Origin: Cytophagales bacterium | GTDB lineage: Bacteria; Bacteroidota; Bacteroidia; Cytophagales; Flammeovirgaceae | DNA: 64,000 nt | Assembly: GCA_025056215.1 (NCBI GenBank) | Contig: JANWWC010000001.1 | Coordinates: 744,001-808,000, forward strand | Direction: 5' to 3' | Shown: positions 1 through 8,346 of the stretch, piece after piece | How positions within the stretch are numbered: the first letter of the stretch is position 1 | How the letters are laid out: each line of letters starts with the position of its first letter | Made by a program: the position numbers and the translations under genes | Notes under the pieces: model-generated | Databases searched by the model: none | What the model was told of the DNA's origin: nothing | What the model saw: the letters and a program-made list of their open reading frames with translations, nothing else

Positions 1-351
1 TTTGAGGTTTTCAAGTAAATTCTCAACAGTTTCATCCAAAAAAAAAGAAATTCCGTTTTGCTTAATAAATGCCATATTATCAAAAAAACAAGGAGTTCCC
101 CCACCACAGGCAATGATAGCTCGGTTGGGCAATGTTGCATGTAAAACTTCTCTTTCTTTCCATCTAAAATATTCTTCACCTTTTTGAGCAAAAATTTGTT
201 GAACCGAAATACCTTCTTGCTCTTCAATAATATTATCTAAATCAAAAAAAGAATAGTTAAGAAGAGAAGCGACTGCTTTTCCTAAAGACGTTTTTCCAGA
301 GGCAGGCATCCCTATCAAATAAATTCGATTAGGAAACCGAATGTCGTTCAT
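1..351 (-). CDS. aroK: Shikimate kinase (3'-truncated by window edge)
   Basis: Phosphorylates shikimate to shikimate 3-phosphate with ATP in aromatic amino acid synthesis; cytosolic. The reading frame is open from the ATG at 349-351 to the window edge, giving 117 residues of a family usually about 165-175 long. Visible motifs: a Walker A loop near residue 14 (GMPASGKTS), the DLD metal/substrate motif near residue 37, an F-R-x-x-E segment for shikimate binding, and the GGG of the substrate pocket near residue 87. The start lies inside the 3' end of nuoA, so the two overlap by 23 bases and are probably co-transcribed. The C-terminal lid region lies outside the window. Identification is firm; only the 3' end is missing. 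Confidence 0.93.
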   Translation of the reverse strand, partial: MNDIRFPNRIYLIGMPASGKTSLGKAVASLLNYSFFDLDNIIEEQEGISVQQIFAQKGEEYFRWKEREVLHATLPNRAIIACGGGTPCFFDNMAFIKQNGISFFLDETVENLLENLK

Positions 352-808
352 ACTTTTTATTAATTTGTTCATAAAGATATGAGGGTACCTTTGCACAAGG
401 TACTTTGGGCGATATAGTAGGTTTTATCCAAGTGAGATGACCTTTTTTCCAAGGATAAATCAACCCAAATCCAAGAATTCCGATAAACAGTATTCCTTCT
501 AAAACCCCTATCCATAGTCCCCATCCTTTTGTTTGTACAAAAAAAAGCTCATTTCCGAAAGTTACTGCCCATGGAAATAAAAAAACCATTTCTATTTCAA
601 AAAGTACAAATACGAGTGCAATAACGTAAAAACGAACGTTAAACTGTCTCCACGCACTCCCTAACGTTTCTTCACCACACTCATAAGTAGATAGTTTTTC
701 TATGTTAGGATTATTCGCACGAAAAAGGCGCGTAACCCACAGCCCTAACCTAATAAAAATAATAGCGCCAACGATAAACAATAAAATATTCCCAAAATCT
801 GAAACCAT
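329..808 (-). CDS. nuoA: NADH-quinone oxidoreductase subunit A
   Basis: Small membrane subunit of respiratory complex I, at the interface of the peripheral and membrane arms. It is 159 residues with three predicted membrane helices (about 8-27, 77-100, 105-130). The conserved loop between helices 1 and 2 has the family signature Y-E-C-G-E-E with the conserved cysteine, followed by W-R-Q-F-N-V-R-F-Y. The start codon is one base after the stop of the SPFH gene, and its 3' end overlaps aroK. No nuoB, C or D follows, so it is detached from the usual nuo operon; nuoJ is about 2 kb upstream on the same strand. Confidence 0.96.
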   Translation of the reverse strand: MVSDFGNILLFIVGAIIFIRLGLWVTRLFRANNPNIEKLSTYECGEETLGSAWRQFNVRFYVIALVFVLFEIEMVFLFPWAVTFGNELFFVQTKGWGLWIGVLEGILFIGILGFGLIYPWKKGHLTWIKPTISPKVPCAKVPSYLYEQINKKYERHSVS

Positions 809-809
809 A

Positions 810-1670
810 TTATTCTACTCCTTTCCACAATTTAGGAACTTCTCCGTAAACAGGAAGTTTACCGTCCCACTTTTCAATCCATTTTTGTTGAATGATTAAC
901 TGATTTAGGGTTTGTTGTCTTAATCGGTTAGCTTCTGCCTCAGCTCTTGCACGAATTAGCAAACTTTCCGCTTCTCCCCGTGCTTCTTCGATTTTTTTAT
1001 CTGCATCGGCGCGCGCTTGTGCCACTTCTTGTTGTTTTTTAATAGCAATCTGCGTTGCTGCTACTTTTTGATTGATATTTTCTACCACAGATTCGGGCAA
1101 ACGCAATTCGTTTAGAATCACCACTTGTTCGATAACAAATCCTTCTGGTTCTAAAATGGCTCGAATCAGACTATCTGAAATTGCCTCAAACTCGGCTCTT
1201 CGCTCGTAGAGCATATCAGCTGTAAACTGAGAAGCTGTTTTGTTGAATGCATCTCGGAGGTAGTTTCTCAAAACAGTTTTTTCGAGTTCGTAAACAGGCT
1301 TTCTGTATTTCTTAAAAATTTTAACTACATTTTCGGGCGGTGTCAAATAGTTGAGAGAAACATCAAAACTAGCAATTAAGCCGTCTTTTGAGGTTACGCG
1401 AAACTCTTCATTTGTATAACTTCCTTCGCTTTCATCGCGCGTATACACTGCATTCTGAACATAAGTAGGAACTTCATAAATGCGCGTAGTAAGCGGATTA
1501 TACCAAACAATTCCTGTAACTTCCGTCACATCGTCGACTCCTCGCTCTGAACCATACAAGTTTACGCGTATGCCCACATGTCCCGCATCGATTCGCGTAC
1601 ATGAGCTGCTTAGCACAAAAATCAATGCGACAAAGCATGAGCCTATCACAAACACCTTAAACAAATTCAT
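810..1670 (-). CDS. SPFH/band-7 (prohibitin-like) membrane protein
   Basis: 286 residues. One hydrophobic segment at residues 7-23 ends in SSSC, so it is either a membrane anchor or a poor-match lipoprotein signal. It is followed by an SPFH/band-7 domain (about 24-205) and an Ala/Glu/Arg-rich coiled coil (about 205-262). SPFH proteins form large oligomeric rings at membranes and modulate proteases such as FtsH or organise microdomains; that role is family knowledge and was not shown for this protein. It starts 6 bases after the SiaC-like gene and ends one base before nuoA, so all three are probably on one transcript. A specific partner cannot be named from the sequence. Confidence 0.85.
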   Translation of the reverse strand: MNLFKVFVIGSCFVALIFVLSSSCTRIDAGHVGIRVNLYGSERGVDDVTEVTGIVWYNPLTTRIYEVPTYVQNAVYTRDESEGSYTNEEFRVTSKDGLIASFDVSLNYLTPPENVVKIFKKYRKPVYELEKTVLRNYLRDAFNKTASQFTADMLYERRAEFEAISDSLIRAILEPEGFVIEQVVILNELRLPESVVENINQKVAATQIAIKKQQEVAQARADADKKIEEARGEAESLLIRARAEAEANRLRQQTLNQLIIQQKWIEKWDGKLPVYGEVPKLWKGVE

Positions 1671-1676
1671 AATTAA

Positions 1677-2054
1677 TCAGGAAATAGTAAGAATATTAAA
1701 AGGAAGCCCCACAAGATCTTGATAGTCTTCTCCTGCTTCTCTCATTTCATCATCTACCTCTTCACACCACCAATTTACTTCAACAGGAGTACCGCTTCGT
1801 GAAATTGCAGCAAACTTTTTAAAAACATCTAACAAACATTTAGAAGAACTCGTATTAAAATACTCTAATTGTACTTCTAACACAACCTTTTGTTTAGGAT
1901 AATTCTTATATTCTTCTAACCACTTAACAACAGGCGCATAAAAGCTAAGAGGATTTTCAGTAACTGAACGCCCGCGAATGGTCATTATTCCTGTCTGAGA
2001 ATCAAAATGTATAAGAGGAGTAGTGTCCGTTTTTTCAATATGAAGTGTTTCCAT
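1677..2054 (-). CDS. SiaC-family regulatory phosphoprotein (copy 1)
   Basis: 125 residues matching the DUF1987/SiaC fold, an anti-anti-sigma-like regulator. In Pseudomonas aeruginosa SiaC is phosphorylated on Thr68 by SiaB and dephosphorylated by SiaA, and the unphosphorylated form activates the diguanylate cyclase SiaD. Here the motif YFNTSSSK places a threonine at exactly residue 68. The C-terminal acidic stretch (EEVDDEMREAGEDYQDL) is also typical. It lies 32 bases downstream of a SiaB-like kinase gene and 6 bases upstream of the SPFH gene. A paralogue sits at 54698-55060. No diguanylate cyclase is in the window, so the output target is unknown. Confidence 0.88.
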   Translation of the reverse strand: METLHIEKTDTTPLIHFDSQTGIMTIRGRSVTENPLSFYAPVVKWLEEYKNYPKQKVVLEVQLEYFNTSSSKCLLDVFKKFAAISRSGTPVEVNWWCEEVDDEMREAGEDYQDLVGLPFNILTIS

Positions 2055-2086
2055 CTACGCGAAAGATTGAACAAAATACAATTTTA

Positions 2087-2629
2087 CTATTTAGATTTTT
2101 CTTTCCAAATTTCTACTTTCAAAGTAAAAAAAGAAATATCATTCTGAACTGGGACGAAGTTGTATTCAATTTTTTCGTCTGCTTTTCGAGCAATATCAAT
2201 AAAGCCAAGACCTGCTGTGCCCTTCTCTGTGAACTGGTTGTTATCTAACATTTTTTTGTACAAATCACGCAACTCATCTTTTGAAAGACTATTCACTAAA
2301 TCGATTCGCTCACGTAGGCGAGCAATTTGACTATTATAAATATGGTTTCCCGTAATAATCAAATACTTATCTGGCAGAATCTCTACTCGAATAAATCCAT
2401 TTTTTCCTAAAGGACACGTTTCATCGATATGATGACTGAGATTTTGTATACATTCTGTTGCAATGCTATAAACCTTTTTCTTAACCCTTACATCAGGTTC
2501 TGTAGTCTCGAGCCGAAGCTCTACCATTTTCAACAAGGAATTTGTTTGCTCGAAACTTACATGTCCTTTGTAAGAAATTGTGAGATGATTAGCTACCATT
2601 TCGTCGTACAAGGTATTGTAACTTATCAT
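2087..2629 (-). CDS. SiaB-family protein kinase (copy 1)
   Basis: 180 residues from the ATG at 2627-2629. A start 30 bases further upstream is possible, but it would lie about 6 bases from the predicted transcription start, and the paralogue at 54124 aligns with the shorter form. The fold is the GHKL/histidine-kinase-like ATPase of SiaB, which phosphorylates SiaC on threonine. Visible are an N-box-like helix near residue 60 (ECIQNLSHH) and a G-box-like segment (GTAGLGFIDIARKA) near residue 139. It probably forms a kinase/substrate pair with the gene directly downstream. The gap to nuoJ upstream holds a plausible promoter, suggesting a transcript siaB-siaC-SPFH-nuoA-aroK. Confidence 0.85.
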   Translation of the reverse strand: MISYNTLYDEMVANHLTISYKGHVSFEQTNSLLKMVELRLETTEPDVRVKKKVYSIATECIQNLSHHIDETCPLGKNGFIRVEILPDKYLIITGNHIYNSQIARLRERIDLVNSLSKDELRDLYKKMLDNNQFTEKGTAGLGFIDIARKADEKIEYNFVPVQNDISFFTLKVEIWKEKSK

Positions 2630-2671
2630 TACTATAAAAAAGTGTACTTTTCTGTTCAAGAATTTCTTTAT

Positions 2672-2679
2672 CGAAGTTA
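2672..2679 (-). promoter_or_regulatory. Candidate -7 promoter element for siaB copy 1
   Basis: Reading on the minus strand, TAACTTCG matches the Bacteroidota -7 consensus TAnnTTTG with one change. It lies about 43 bases before the chosen ATG at 2629. No clear TTTG -33 element is seen at the right distance. It supports the shorter SiaB start. Confidence 0.35.
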
Positions 2680-2713
2680 TAGAAAAAGAATAAGAAGTAA
2701 AAATATTGGAAAA

Positions 2714-3202
2714 TTATTTTTTAGCACTTATAAAAACAGCACTCACTAAAGCCACTAAAAGCAAGATTCCAGCAATCTCAAACGGAACTAAAAAATTCGT
2801 AAGAAGCTGATATCCAATATCATACAATGTAGTATTTATATAAAATTCGCTTTCACATAAAGGAATAAGTCTCACTAACCAAATAAGAAATAACAAAAGC
2901 CCAGAAGCAAGAGCTAAACCTGAAAAACGCCCCGTTTTGCGCTTGGTAGCAGTATCAGCTCCTACAAACATGATTCCAAATAAAAGCAAAACTAAAACCC
3001 CGCCTACATATGCAATGACTTGAGCAATTGCTATAAAATCAGCACCTAGAAACAAAAAAATGCCTGCAATTCCTAACAAAGTACATAAAAGCCAATAAGC
3101 TGCCTGTAAGATTTGATTCGCCAAAACAATAGCAAAAGCCGCAAAAGCTGTGAGGCAAACAAATGCTATGAAAATAATATCTACCATATCGACCAAATTC
3201 AT
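2714..3202 (-). CDS. nuoJ: NADH-quinone oxidoreductase subunit J
   Basis: 162-residue antiporter-arm membrane subunit of complex I with five predicted helices. Recognised by the conserved helix 3 region (AIAQVIAYVGGVLVLLLFGIM), which carries the pi-bulge region of this subunit, and by the N-terminal Q-A-A-Y-W-L segment. The C-terminal helix ends in SAKK. It is not followed by nuoK; the next gene is the SiaB-like kinase. htpG lies upstream with a perfect palindrome in the gap. The start at 3202 gives a normal N-terminus for the family. Confidence 0.95.
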   Translation of the reverse strand: MNLVDMVDIIFIAFVCLTAFAAFAIVLANQILQAAYWLLCTLLGIAGIFLFLGADFIAIAQVIAYVGGVLVLLLFGIMFVGADTATKRKTGRFSGLALASGLLLFLIWLVRLIPLCESEFYINTTLYDIGYQLLTNFLVPFEIAGILLLVALVSAVFISAKK

Positions 3203-3213
3203 GCAATAATAAC

Positions 3214-3238
3214 CTACAAGGTTTTTTAAACCTTGTAG
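3214..3238 (-). terminator. Perfect 11-bp inverted repeat between htpG and nuoJ
   Basis: Arms at 3214-3224 and 3228-3238 (CTACAAGGTTT / AAACCTTGTAG) around a 3-base loop, 6 bases after the htpG stop. There is no strong U-tract on the minus strand, so it may be a weak terminator, an mRNA 3'-end stabiliser or an intergenic processing hairpin rather than a full stop before nuoJ. Confidence 0.5.
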
Positions 3239-3243
3239 ACTTC

Positions 3244-5058
3244 TTATAGTAAAGAAATACTTCGCTCAATAAATTTAGTCAGATCGCTTCCTTTAAGCAT
3301 ATTTTGAGCTAATAAAGCCAAATCGTACGCCTGTTTGGCGAGCTGAGTTTGCTTCTCCTCATCTATTGTGCGAAGAATTCGATGAACCACAGCATGATTA
3401 GCATTCACAGAAATGTTGTGGAAAGAAGGTAATTTTCCAGCACCTAACATGCCACTTCCTGTATACATATCTTGCATGCGCCTCATAAATTCGGGTTGTG
3501 TAATCACTACTGGCATTTCATCAGTAGGCATGGGCACTACTTCCACCGTTGCTTTATCGTCTCCTATGGCTTTTTTAAATATTTCTTTAACGCGCTCAGT
3601 TTCTGAGTCTGATAAAACAGAGAGGGGCTTTTGTTCTTTTTCAATAAGTTTATCAATAATGTCGGCATCTACTCGCTTTAAACTAACTCCATCGAGCTTT
3701 TGTTCAATTCGGTTCACCCAGTGAGCATCAATAAGTACATCGTCGAGTACTAATACATCATAGCTCCGCTTCTTAGCTGACTGAATATAAGCATCTTGCT
3801 TAGGGGGATCAGTAGTATAAAGGAAAACCACTTTATGATTTTTATCAGTCTGATTAGGAGCTACTTTTTCTTTGTACTCATCGAGAGTAAACTTCTGTTT
3901 ATCGAGGTTTTCTACAAGTGCAAATTTAATAGCTTTTTCATAGAACTTATCTTCTGTTATCATTCCATATTTGACAAACAACCCTAAGCTTTCCCATTTA
4001 GCTTCAAAAGAAGAACGATCGTTCTTAAATAACTCTTCTAACTTTTCGGCTACTTTTCGAGTAATATAAGAGTTAATTTTCTTTACGTTACTATCAGACT
4101 GCAAATAACTGCGCGAAACATTTAAAGGTATATCGGGCGAATCAATTACTCCGTGCAATAACATCAAAAACTCTGGAACAATATCTTTTACCTCATCGGT
4201 AATAAAAACTTGACGACAATACAGCTGAATTTTGTCTTTATGTCGTGTAATATCGTTCTTAATTTTAGGGAAGTAGAGCACTCCCGTAAGATTAAAAGGA
4301 TAATCTACATTTAAATGAATCCAAAACAAGGGATTTTCTTCTGCAGGATAAAGCTCTTTGTAAAACTTTAAGTAGTCTTCGTCGGTGAGTTCAGAAGGTT
4401 TTTTGGTCCAGATAGGAGTTGTTTCATTGATGGTTTCCCCGTCGAACACAATGGGGATTGGCATAAAACGGCAGTATTTTCGGAGAATAGAGCGGATTTT
4501 CCATTTATCTAAAAACTCCTCGGATTCTTGTTGGATATGTAGAATCACCTCTGTTCCCCGCTCATGTTTGTCTGCCTTTGTAATTTCAAACTCGGTAGTG
4601 CCATTGCAAACCCAATGAGCTGCTTCTGCTTCTTCCTGATAAGATTTCGTAAGAATCTCTACCTTATCAGCTACCATAAAAGCAGAATAAAACCCTAATC
4701 CAAACTTGCCGATAATTGTTTGAGCATCTTCTGCAGTTTTGTACTTTTCAAGAAACTCCGTAGCACCCGAAAACGCAATCTGGTTGATGTACTTTTTGAT
4801 TTCTTCCGCAGTCATCCCGATGCCACGGTCAAGAATACGAATTTGCTTTTTTTCTTTATCCAATACAACCTCTATTTTAAGGTCGCCGAGTTCCTGCTTA
4901 TACTCTCCTAATGATGCTAATCGTTTAATTTTTTGAGTAGCATCGGTCGCGTTAGCAACTAATTCTCTTAAAAAAATATCTGTATCCGAATACAAAAACT
5001 TTTTAATAATTGGAAAAATGTTTTCAGTATTCACTGAAATAGTTCCGCGCTCTGTCAT
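3244..5058 (-). CDS. htpG: Molecular chaperone HtpG (Hsp90)
   Basis: 604-residue ATP-dependent dimeric chaperone of the cytosol. N-terminal GHKL ATPase domain: FLRELVANATDATQKI near residue 26, DRGIGMT near 77, and IGKFGLGFYSAFMVAD near 115. Middle domain about 220-480, with the catalytic-loop arginine in the NVSRSYLQ segment near residue 317. C-terminal dimerisation domain to 604. Length is normal for Bacteroidota HtpG. It stands between the repeat protein gene (109 bases upstream) and nuoJ. Confidence 0.97.
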   Translation of the reverse strand: MTERGTISVNTENIFPIIKKFLYSDTDIFLRELVANATDATQKIKRLASLGEYKQELGDLKIEVVLDKEKKQIRILDRGIGMTAEEIKKYINQIAFSGATEFLEKYKTAEDAQTIIGKFGLGFYSAFMVADKVEILTKSYQEEAEAAHWVCNGTTEFEITKADKHERGTEVILHIQQESEEFLDKWKIRSILRKYCRFMPIPIVFDGETINETTPIWTKKPSELTDEDYLKFYKELYPAEENPLFWIHLNVDYPFNLTGVLYFPKIKNDITRHKDKIQLYCRQVFITDEVKDIVPEFLMLLHGVIDSPDIPLNVSRSYLQSDSNVKKINSYITRKVAEKLEELFKNDRSSFEAKWESLGLFVKYGMITEDKFYEKAIKFALVENLDKQKFTLDEYKEKVAPNQTDKNHKVVFLYTTDPPKQDAYIQSAKKRSYDVLVLDDVLIDAHWVNRIEQKLDGVSLKRVDADIIDKLIEKEQKPLSVLSDSETERVKEIFKKAIGDDKATVEVVPMPTDEMPVVITQPEFMRRMQDMYTGSGMLGAGKLPSFHNISVNANHAVVHRILRTIDEEKQTQLAKQAYDLALLAQNMLKGSDLTKFIERSISLL

Positions 5059-5166
5059 ACCTTACTTATCTTTAAGTTCATAAACCTTCTAGCCAAAAAC
5101 AATACCGCAAAAGAAAACTGTAAATTTGTCAGAGTTAAAACAACAAACAATCCATTTGCAAAATAA

Positions 5167-6174
5167 TTATTTCTTAGGAGTAGAAACTGTGCGAGTGTTT
5201 TGCCAAATTTGAGCTTCATTTTTATCATACATATCTTTTTTTCTTATTTTTTTAGATTTTGTGAATACGGTCGGATTGCCTACTATTCCTCTATCCTCCG
5301 GATCCACAACGTAAATTTGGTTTTCTATATCGCGACGCTTTCTACTCTTAGGGTCAGTTCCTATAGTAGGACTTCCTTGTACTTCTCTCTTATCAGGTCT
5401 TATGATATTTACTTTGTTTTCTATATCGCGACGCCTCCGGTCTTTCAAACTCGTACCTTCACTCGGATTGCTATTTATCACCCCTTCATCATACCGAAAC
5501 TGAGTCGGATTCCCTACTACGCCCCTCTCTTCTGGATTTGGAACGTTTACCCTGTTCTCTATATCGCGGCGATTCCGATCCCTTAAACTCGTGCCTTTGC
5601 TAGGATTGCTGTTTATCACTTTTTCATCATACCGAAACTGAGTCGGATTCCCTACTACGCCCCTCTCTTCTGGATTCGGAACATTTACCCTGTTCTCTAT
5701 ATCGCGGCGATTCCGATCCCTTAAACTCATGCCTTTGCTAGGATTGCTGTTTATCACTTTTTCATCATACCGAAACTGAGTCGGATTCCCTACTACGCCC
5801 CTCTCTTCTGGATTCGGAACATTTACCCTGTTCTCTATATCGCGGCGATTCCGATCCCTTAAACTCGTGCCTTTGCTGGGATTGCTGCCGAAAGAGCTCT
5901 GTTCTTCTTGAGAACGCGTCGGGTTTCCTATCGTTCTTCTATCTTCTGGATTTGGAACATTTACCTTGTTTTCTATATCGCGGCGATTCTTGGCAGGAGA
6001 TTCAATTTCTGTTGTAAAATTCCCCTGAGGCTTTCTTTTATCGGGTCTAATAACATTTACTTTATTCTCTATATCGCGGCGCTTTCTCCCTGGCTTTTTT
6101 TGAGCGAAAACATCTTGCCCCTGCACAACACAACAAAAAACTATTACAAGCCAGAATAGTATACAATGATTCAT
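5167..6174 (-). CDS. Secreted protein of seven RRDIEN tandem repeats, unknown function
   Basis: 335 residues. An N-terminal hydrophobic signal (about 3-20) ends near VQGQDVFAQ, so export is likely. The mature protein consists of seven units, each beginning R-R-D-I-E-N-(K/R/Q)-(V/I)-N/Y-(V/I) and continuing with a charged PNPEERGVVGNP-like stretch. The DNA copies of this motif recur at 5327, 5423, 5561, 5699, 5837, 5975 and 6071, that is with steps 96, 138, 138, 138, 138, 96 bases (32 or 46 residues). The middle units are nearly identical at DNA level, so they duplicated recently or are kept uniform by recombination. No cysteines or known catalytic motifs. Composition is very polar, probably extended or disordered. 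It starts 38 bases after the SpoIIE phosphatase gene and may be co-transcribed with it. I do not recognise the family. Confidence 0.8.
   Translation of the reverse strand: MNHCILFWLVIVFCCVVQGQDVFAQKKPGRKRRDIENKVNVIRPDKRKPQGNFTTEIESPAKNRRDIENKVNVPNPEDRRTIGNPTRSQEEQSSFGSNPSKGTSLRDRNRRDIENRVNVPNPEERGVVGNPTQFRYDEKVINSNPSKGMSLRDRNRRDIENRVNVPNPEERGVVGNPTQFRYDEKVINSNPSKGTSLRDRNRRDIENRVNVPNPEERGVVGNPTQFRYDEGVINSNPSEGTSLKDRRRRDIENKVNIIRPDKREVQGSPTIGTDPKSRKRRDIENQIYVVDPEDRGIVGNPTVFTKSKKIRKKDMYDKNEAQIWQNTRTVSTPKK
5327..6080 (-). repeat. In-frame tandem DNA repeats (138-bp units flanked by 96-bp units)
   Basis: Seven copies of the core ATATCGCG(G/A)CG (plus-strand sense) at 5327, 5423, 5561, 5699, 5837, 5975 and 6071. 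The five inner copies are exactly 138 bases apart; the two terminal steps are 96 bases. The period is a multiple of three, so copy number can change without frameshift. Confidence 0.92.
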
Positions 6175-6212
6175 TCGAAAGAGCTTTTTTCAAAAATAAA
6201 AAAGTTTTATGA

Positions 6213-8144
6213 TTACACATTAATACCTAACACTAAAATATCATCTGTTTGCTTTTCATCCCCTTGCCATTTTCTGAGTTCTGCCTCTAACCATGCTTGT
6301 TGCTCATGCATGGGCAACTTATGAATTTGTAGCAATATTTCCTTAAAGCGTTTATTAGAAAATTTTTTACGCTCCTGTCCGATTTGATCTTTATAGCCAT
6401 CAGAAAATAAATAGAGATAGTCCCCTTTTACCAAAGAGATTTCATGAATCTGTACTGCAAAATCTGTAAATTTTTCTGCTTTTTTAAGAGAAATTTTACT
6501 AATCCCTCCCACTGTAATCTTATTTCCCTCGATTTCGTGAAGTTCTCCATTTCTAATAATCCATAAAGGACGTCCGCAGCCTGCGAACTTAAGTTTTTTC
6601 GATTCGAGATCTAAAGATACTAAGGCAATTTCCATTCCGTCTTGGCTATTATCAGGAGTATCCGCTTGATGCAAAATTTGAACAATATTTGCGTGAAGCG
6701 CAGTAAGTACTTTTTCTAAATCGGTTTTTCGTCCGTAAGTAACAATATTAGTCATAAGATTGCTGCCCAAGATAGACATCACTGCACCTGGTACGCCGTG
6801 CCCTGTACAATCCATAACAGCAATCATAAGATATTCGCGGTTGGTGTGTTTATCGCTTACTACATCAAACCAATAAATATCTCCGCTTACGATATCTTTG
6901 GGCAAATACAATACAAAAGCATCTTCAAAATATTGGGTAAGTTTAAGCACATCAGGCATCATAGAGGCCTGAATTTTTTTAGCATAGTTAATACTCGCTA
7001 AAGTTTGTTTATTTTTATAATCGAGCTCTCGATATGCTCTTTCGAGTTCTTGTTTTTGAGTTTCAATTTGAGCTTTTTGTTGCTGAATTTCCTTTACTCT
7101 TTTTTTGATGTTAGCAGCCATTACTTTGAAGTGTTTGGCGAGATATCCAATTTCATCATGGGTTTCTACTTGGATAGGAGCATCAAAATTACCACTTGCG
7201 ACCTGATCTGCTACTATTGCCAAACGTCGAATAGGGCGAGAAAATCTTCTGGAGGTAAGATAACCTATGATTCCTGCTACAGCTACTACAATTACACTAA
7301 TATAGGTAAACTTTTTGCGAATCTCTATCAAAGGACGAAATGCAATGGAGGTGGGAATGCTCATAATAAGTTGCCACCCATTAACGTCTTTATGAAAACG
7401 AGCATAAAAATAAAGCTTAGACTTTGTTTCATAATAATAAACTGGGTTTTGCTTTAACTTTTTTAAAATTATATTTTCTTGGCGCAAAGAGGTGCCTGCA
7501 GCATATTCATTAGAGTATATTATTATATCTGAAGAATCTACCAAAAAGATTTTAATCGAATCTGTAATAAGAGGAGAAATTTCGCTCATCTCTATCATAG
7601 GATTTACATCAAACAAATGGCTAATCTCTTGTGCAGTTATCACTCCCGTAAAAAATCCTACTTTTTTATAATCATGATATATTGGAACGGCATAGCAAAC
7701 AACATTCAAACTATCAAGCTCTGTAATCCAATAAGTACCTTCTCTATCTACTTGTTTTAAGAATTCTACTTGTTGTAAATGGTTTGACAAAACTTTTTGA
7801 GAAGAAGCGACCTCTTGGTAAAGAGTATCATATACTGTTAAATCAACATAAGCAGAATCAAACTTTTGAAGTTGCCCTAAATGTTCAGACAAAGAATCAA
7901 TATAGAGAAAGTAACGTTCTATCAAAAAGTCGCTCGCCAAAAACCTTATATTTTGCAAATGAAGTTGATTGTACTGTTCTACTTTCTGAATATAAAAATC
8001 AGTAGTGATTGCAAACTCAGAAAGGATTCTCTTTCTGAGCACTGATTGCATTTCTTGGTTAGCAAAATGGAAAAGTATTAAACTCGTAAAAACAACAAGT
8101 GCTAAACTCAAAAAAGTGAGTTTCAAAGAAATTTTTAAAGTCAT
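6213..8144 (-). CDS. Membrane HAMP-SpoIIE (PP2C-type) phosphatase sensor
   Basis: 643 residues. Membrane helix about 7-28, extracytoplasmic sensor region about 29-275 (Cache-like by position and size), second helix about 277-300, HAMP about 300-352, coiled coil about 352-390, and a SpoIIE/PP2C serine/threonine phosphatase domain from about 410. Metal-binding segments are visible: VSGDIYW, MDCTGHGVPGAVMS, FSDGYKDQ and QTDDILVLG. The layout matches SiaA/RsbU-type phosphatases that dephosphorylate anti-anti-sigma-like proteins such as SiaC. A SiaB/SiaC pair lies 3.6 kb downstream on the same strand, making it a candidate partner; this pairing is inference. The repeat protein gene follows 38 bases later. 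Confidence 0.9.
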   Translation of the reverse strand: MTLKISLKLTFLSLALVVFTSLILFHFANQEMQSVLRKRILSEFAITTDFYIQKVEQYNQLHLQNIRFLASDFLIERYFLYIDSLSEHLGQLQKFDSAYVDLTVYDTLYQEVASSQKVLSNHLQQVEFLKQVDREGTYWITELDSLNVVCYAVPIYHDYKKVGFFTGVITAQEISHLFDVNPMIEMSEISPLITDSIKIFLVDSSDIIIYSNEYAAGTSLRQENIILKKLKQNPVYYYETKSKLYFYARFHKDVNGWQLIMSIPTSIAFRPLIEIRKKFTYISVIVVAVAGIIGYLTSRRFSRPIRRLAIVADQVASGNFDAPIQVETHDEIGYLAKHFKVMAANIKKRVKEIQQQKAQIETQKQELERAYRELDYKNKQTLASINYAKKIQASMMPDVLKLTQYFEDAFVLYLPKDIVSGDIYWFDVVSDKHTNREYLMIAVMDCTGHGVPGAVMSILGSNLMTNIVTYGRKTDLEKVLTALHANIVQILHQADTPDNSQDGMEIALVSLDLESKKLKFAGCGRPLWIIRNGELHEIEGNKITVGGISKISLKKAEKFTDFAVQIHEISLVKGDYLYLFSDGYKDQIGQERKKFSNKRFKEILLQIHKLPMHEQQAWLEAELRKWQGDEKQTDDILVLGINV

Positions 8145-8286
8145 TTCGTCGATTGTGTTTCTTTAGTACCTTGTTTACTTAACAGTTTGCAAAGTTAATA
8201 TTTGTTAATTCGGTTTCAAAAGAACGATTAAAAAATTCCTAAAAAGAATCAAGACTTTTTGAAAACATTGTGAAATTATTATCAGA

Positions 8287-8318
8287 TTTGTAAGGATAAT
8301 CGATTTTGTATATTTTCG
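8287..8318 (+). promoter_or_regulatory. Bacteroidota-type promoter for the coxC operon
   Basis: TTTG at 8287-8290, a 20-base spacer, then TATTTTCG at 8311-8318, a good match to the TTTG-N19/20-TAnnTTTG consensus. Transcription would begin near 8325, about 22 bases before the coxC ATG. Confidence 0.55.
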
Positions 8319-8346
8319 CAGCGTATAAAAAAACCACTTAAAGAAA

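Noticed and set aside
3039-3269. A 76-residue minus-strand frame between nuoJ and htpG
   Set aside because: It overlaps nuoJ out of frame and runs through the palindrome and the htpG stop; nuoJ is the real gene.
5327-6080. Regular repeats considered as a CRISPR array
   Set aside because: The units are in frame, nearly identical throughout including the spacers, and lie inside a protein-coding gene; no cas genes.
5200-6159. Plus-strand frames of 128 and 83 residues opposite the repeat protein
   Set aside because: They are antisense shadows produced by the repeat periodicity; no independent features.
6998-7457. A 150-residue plus-strand frame opposite the SpoIIE gene
   Set aside because: Composition is that of reversed coding sequence (Phe/Leu/Ser/Ile-rich) and it lies fully within a well-supported gene.
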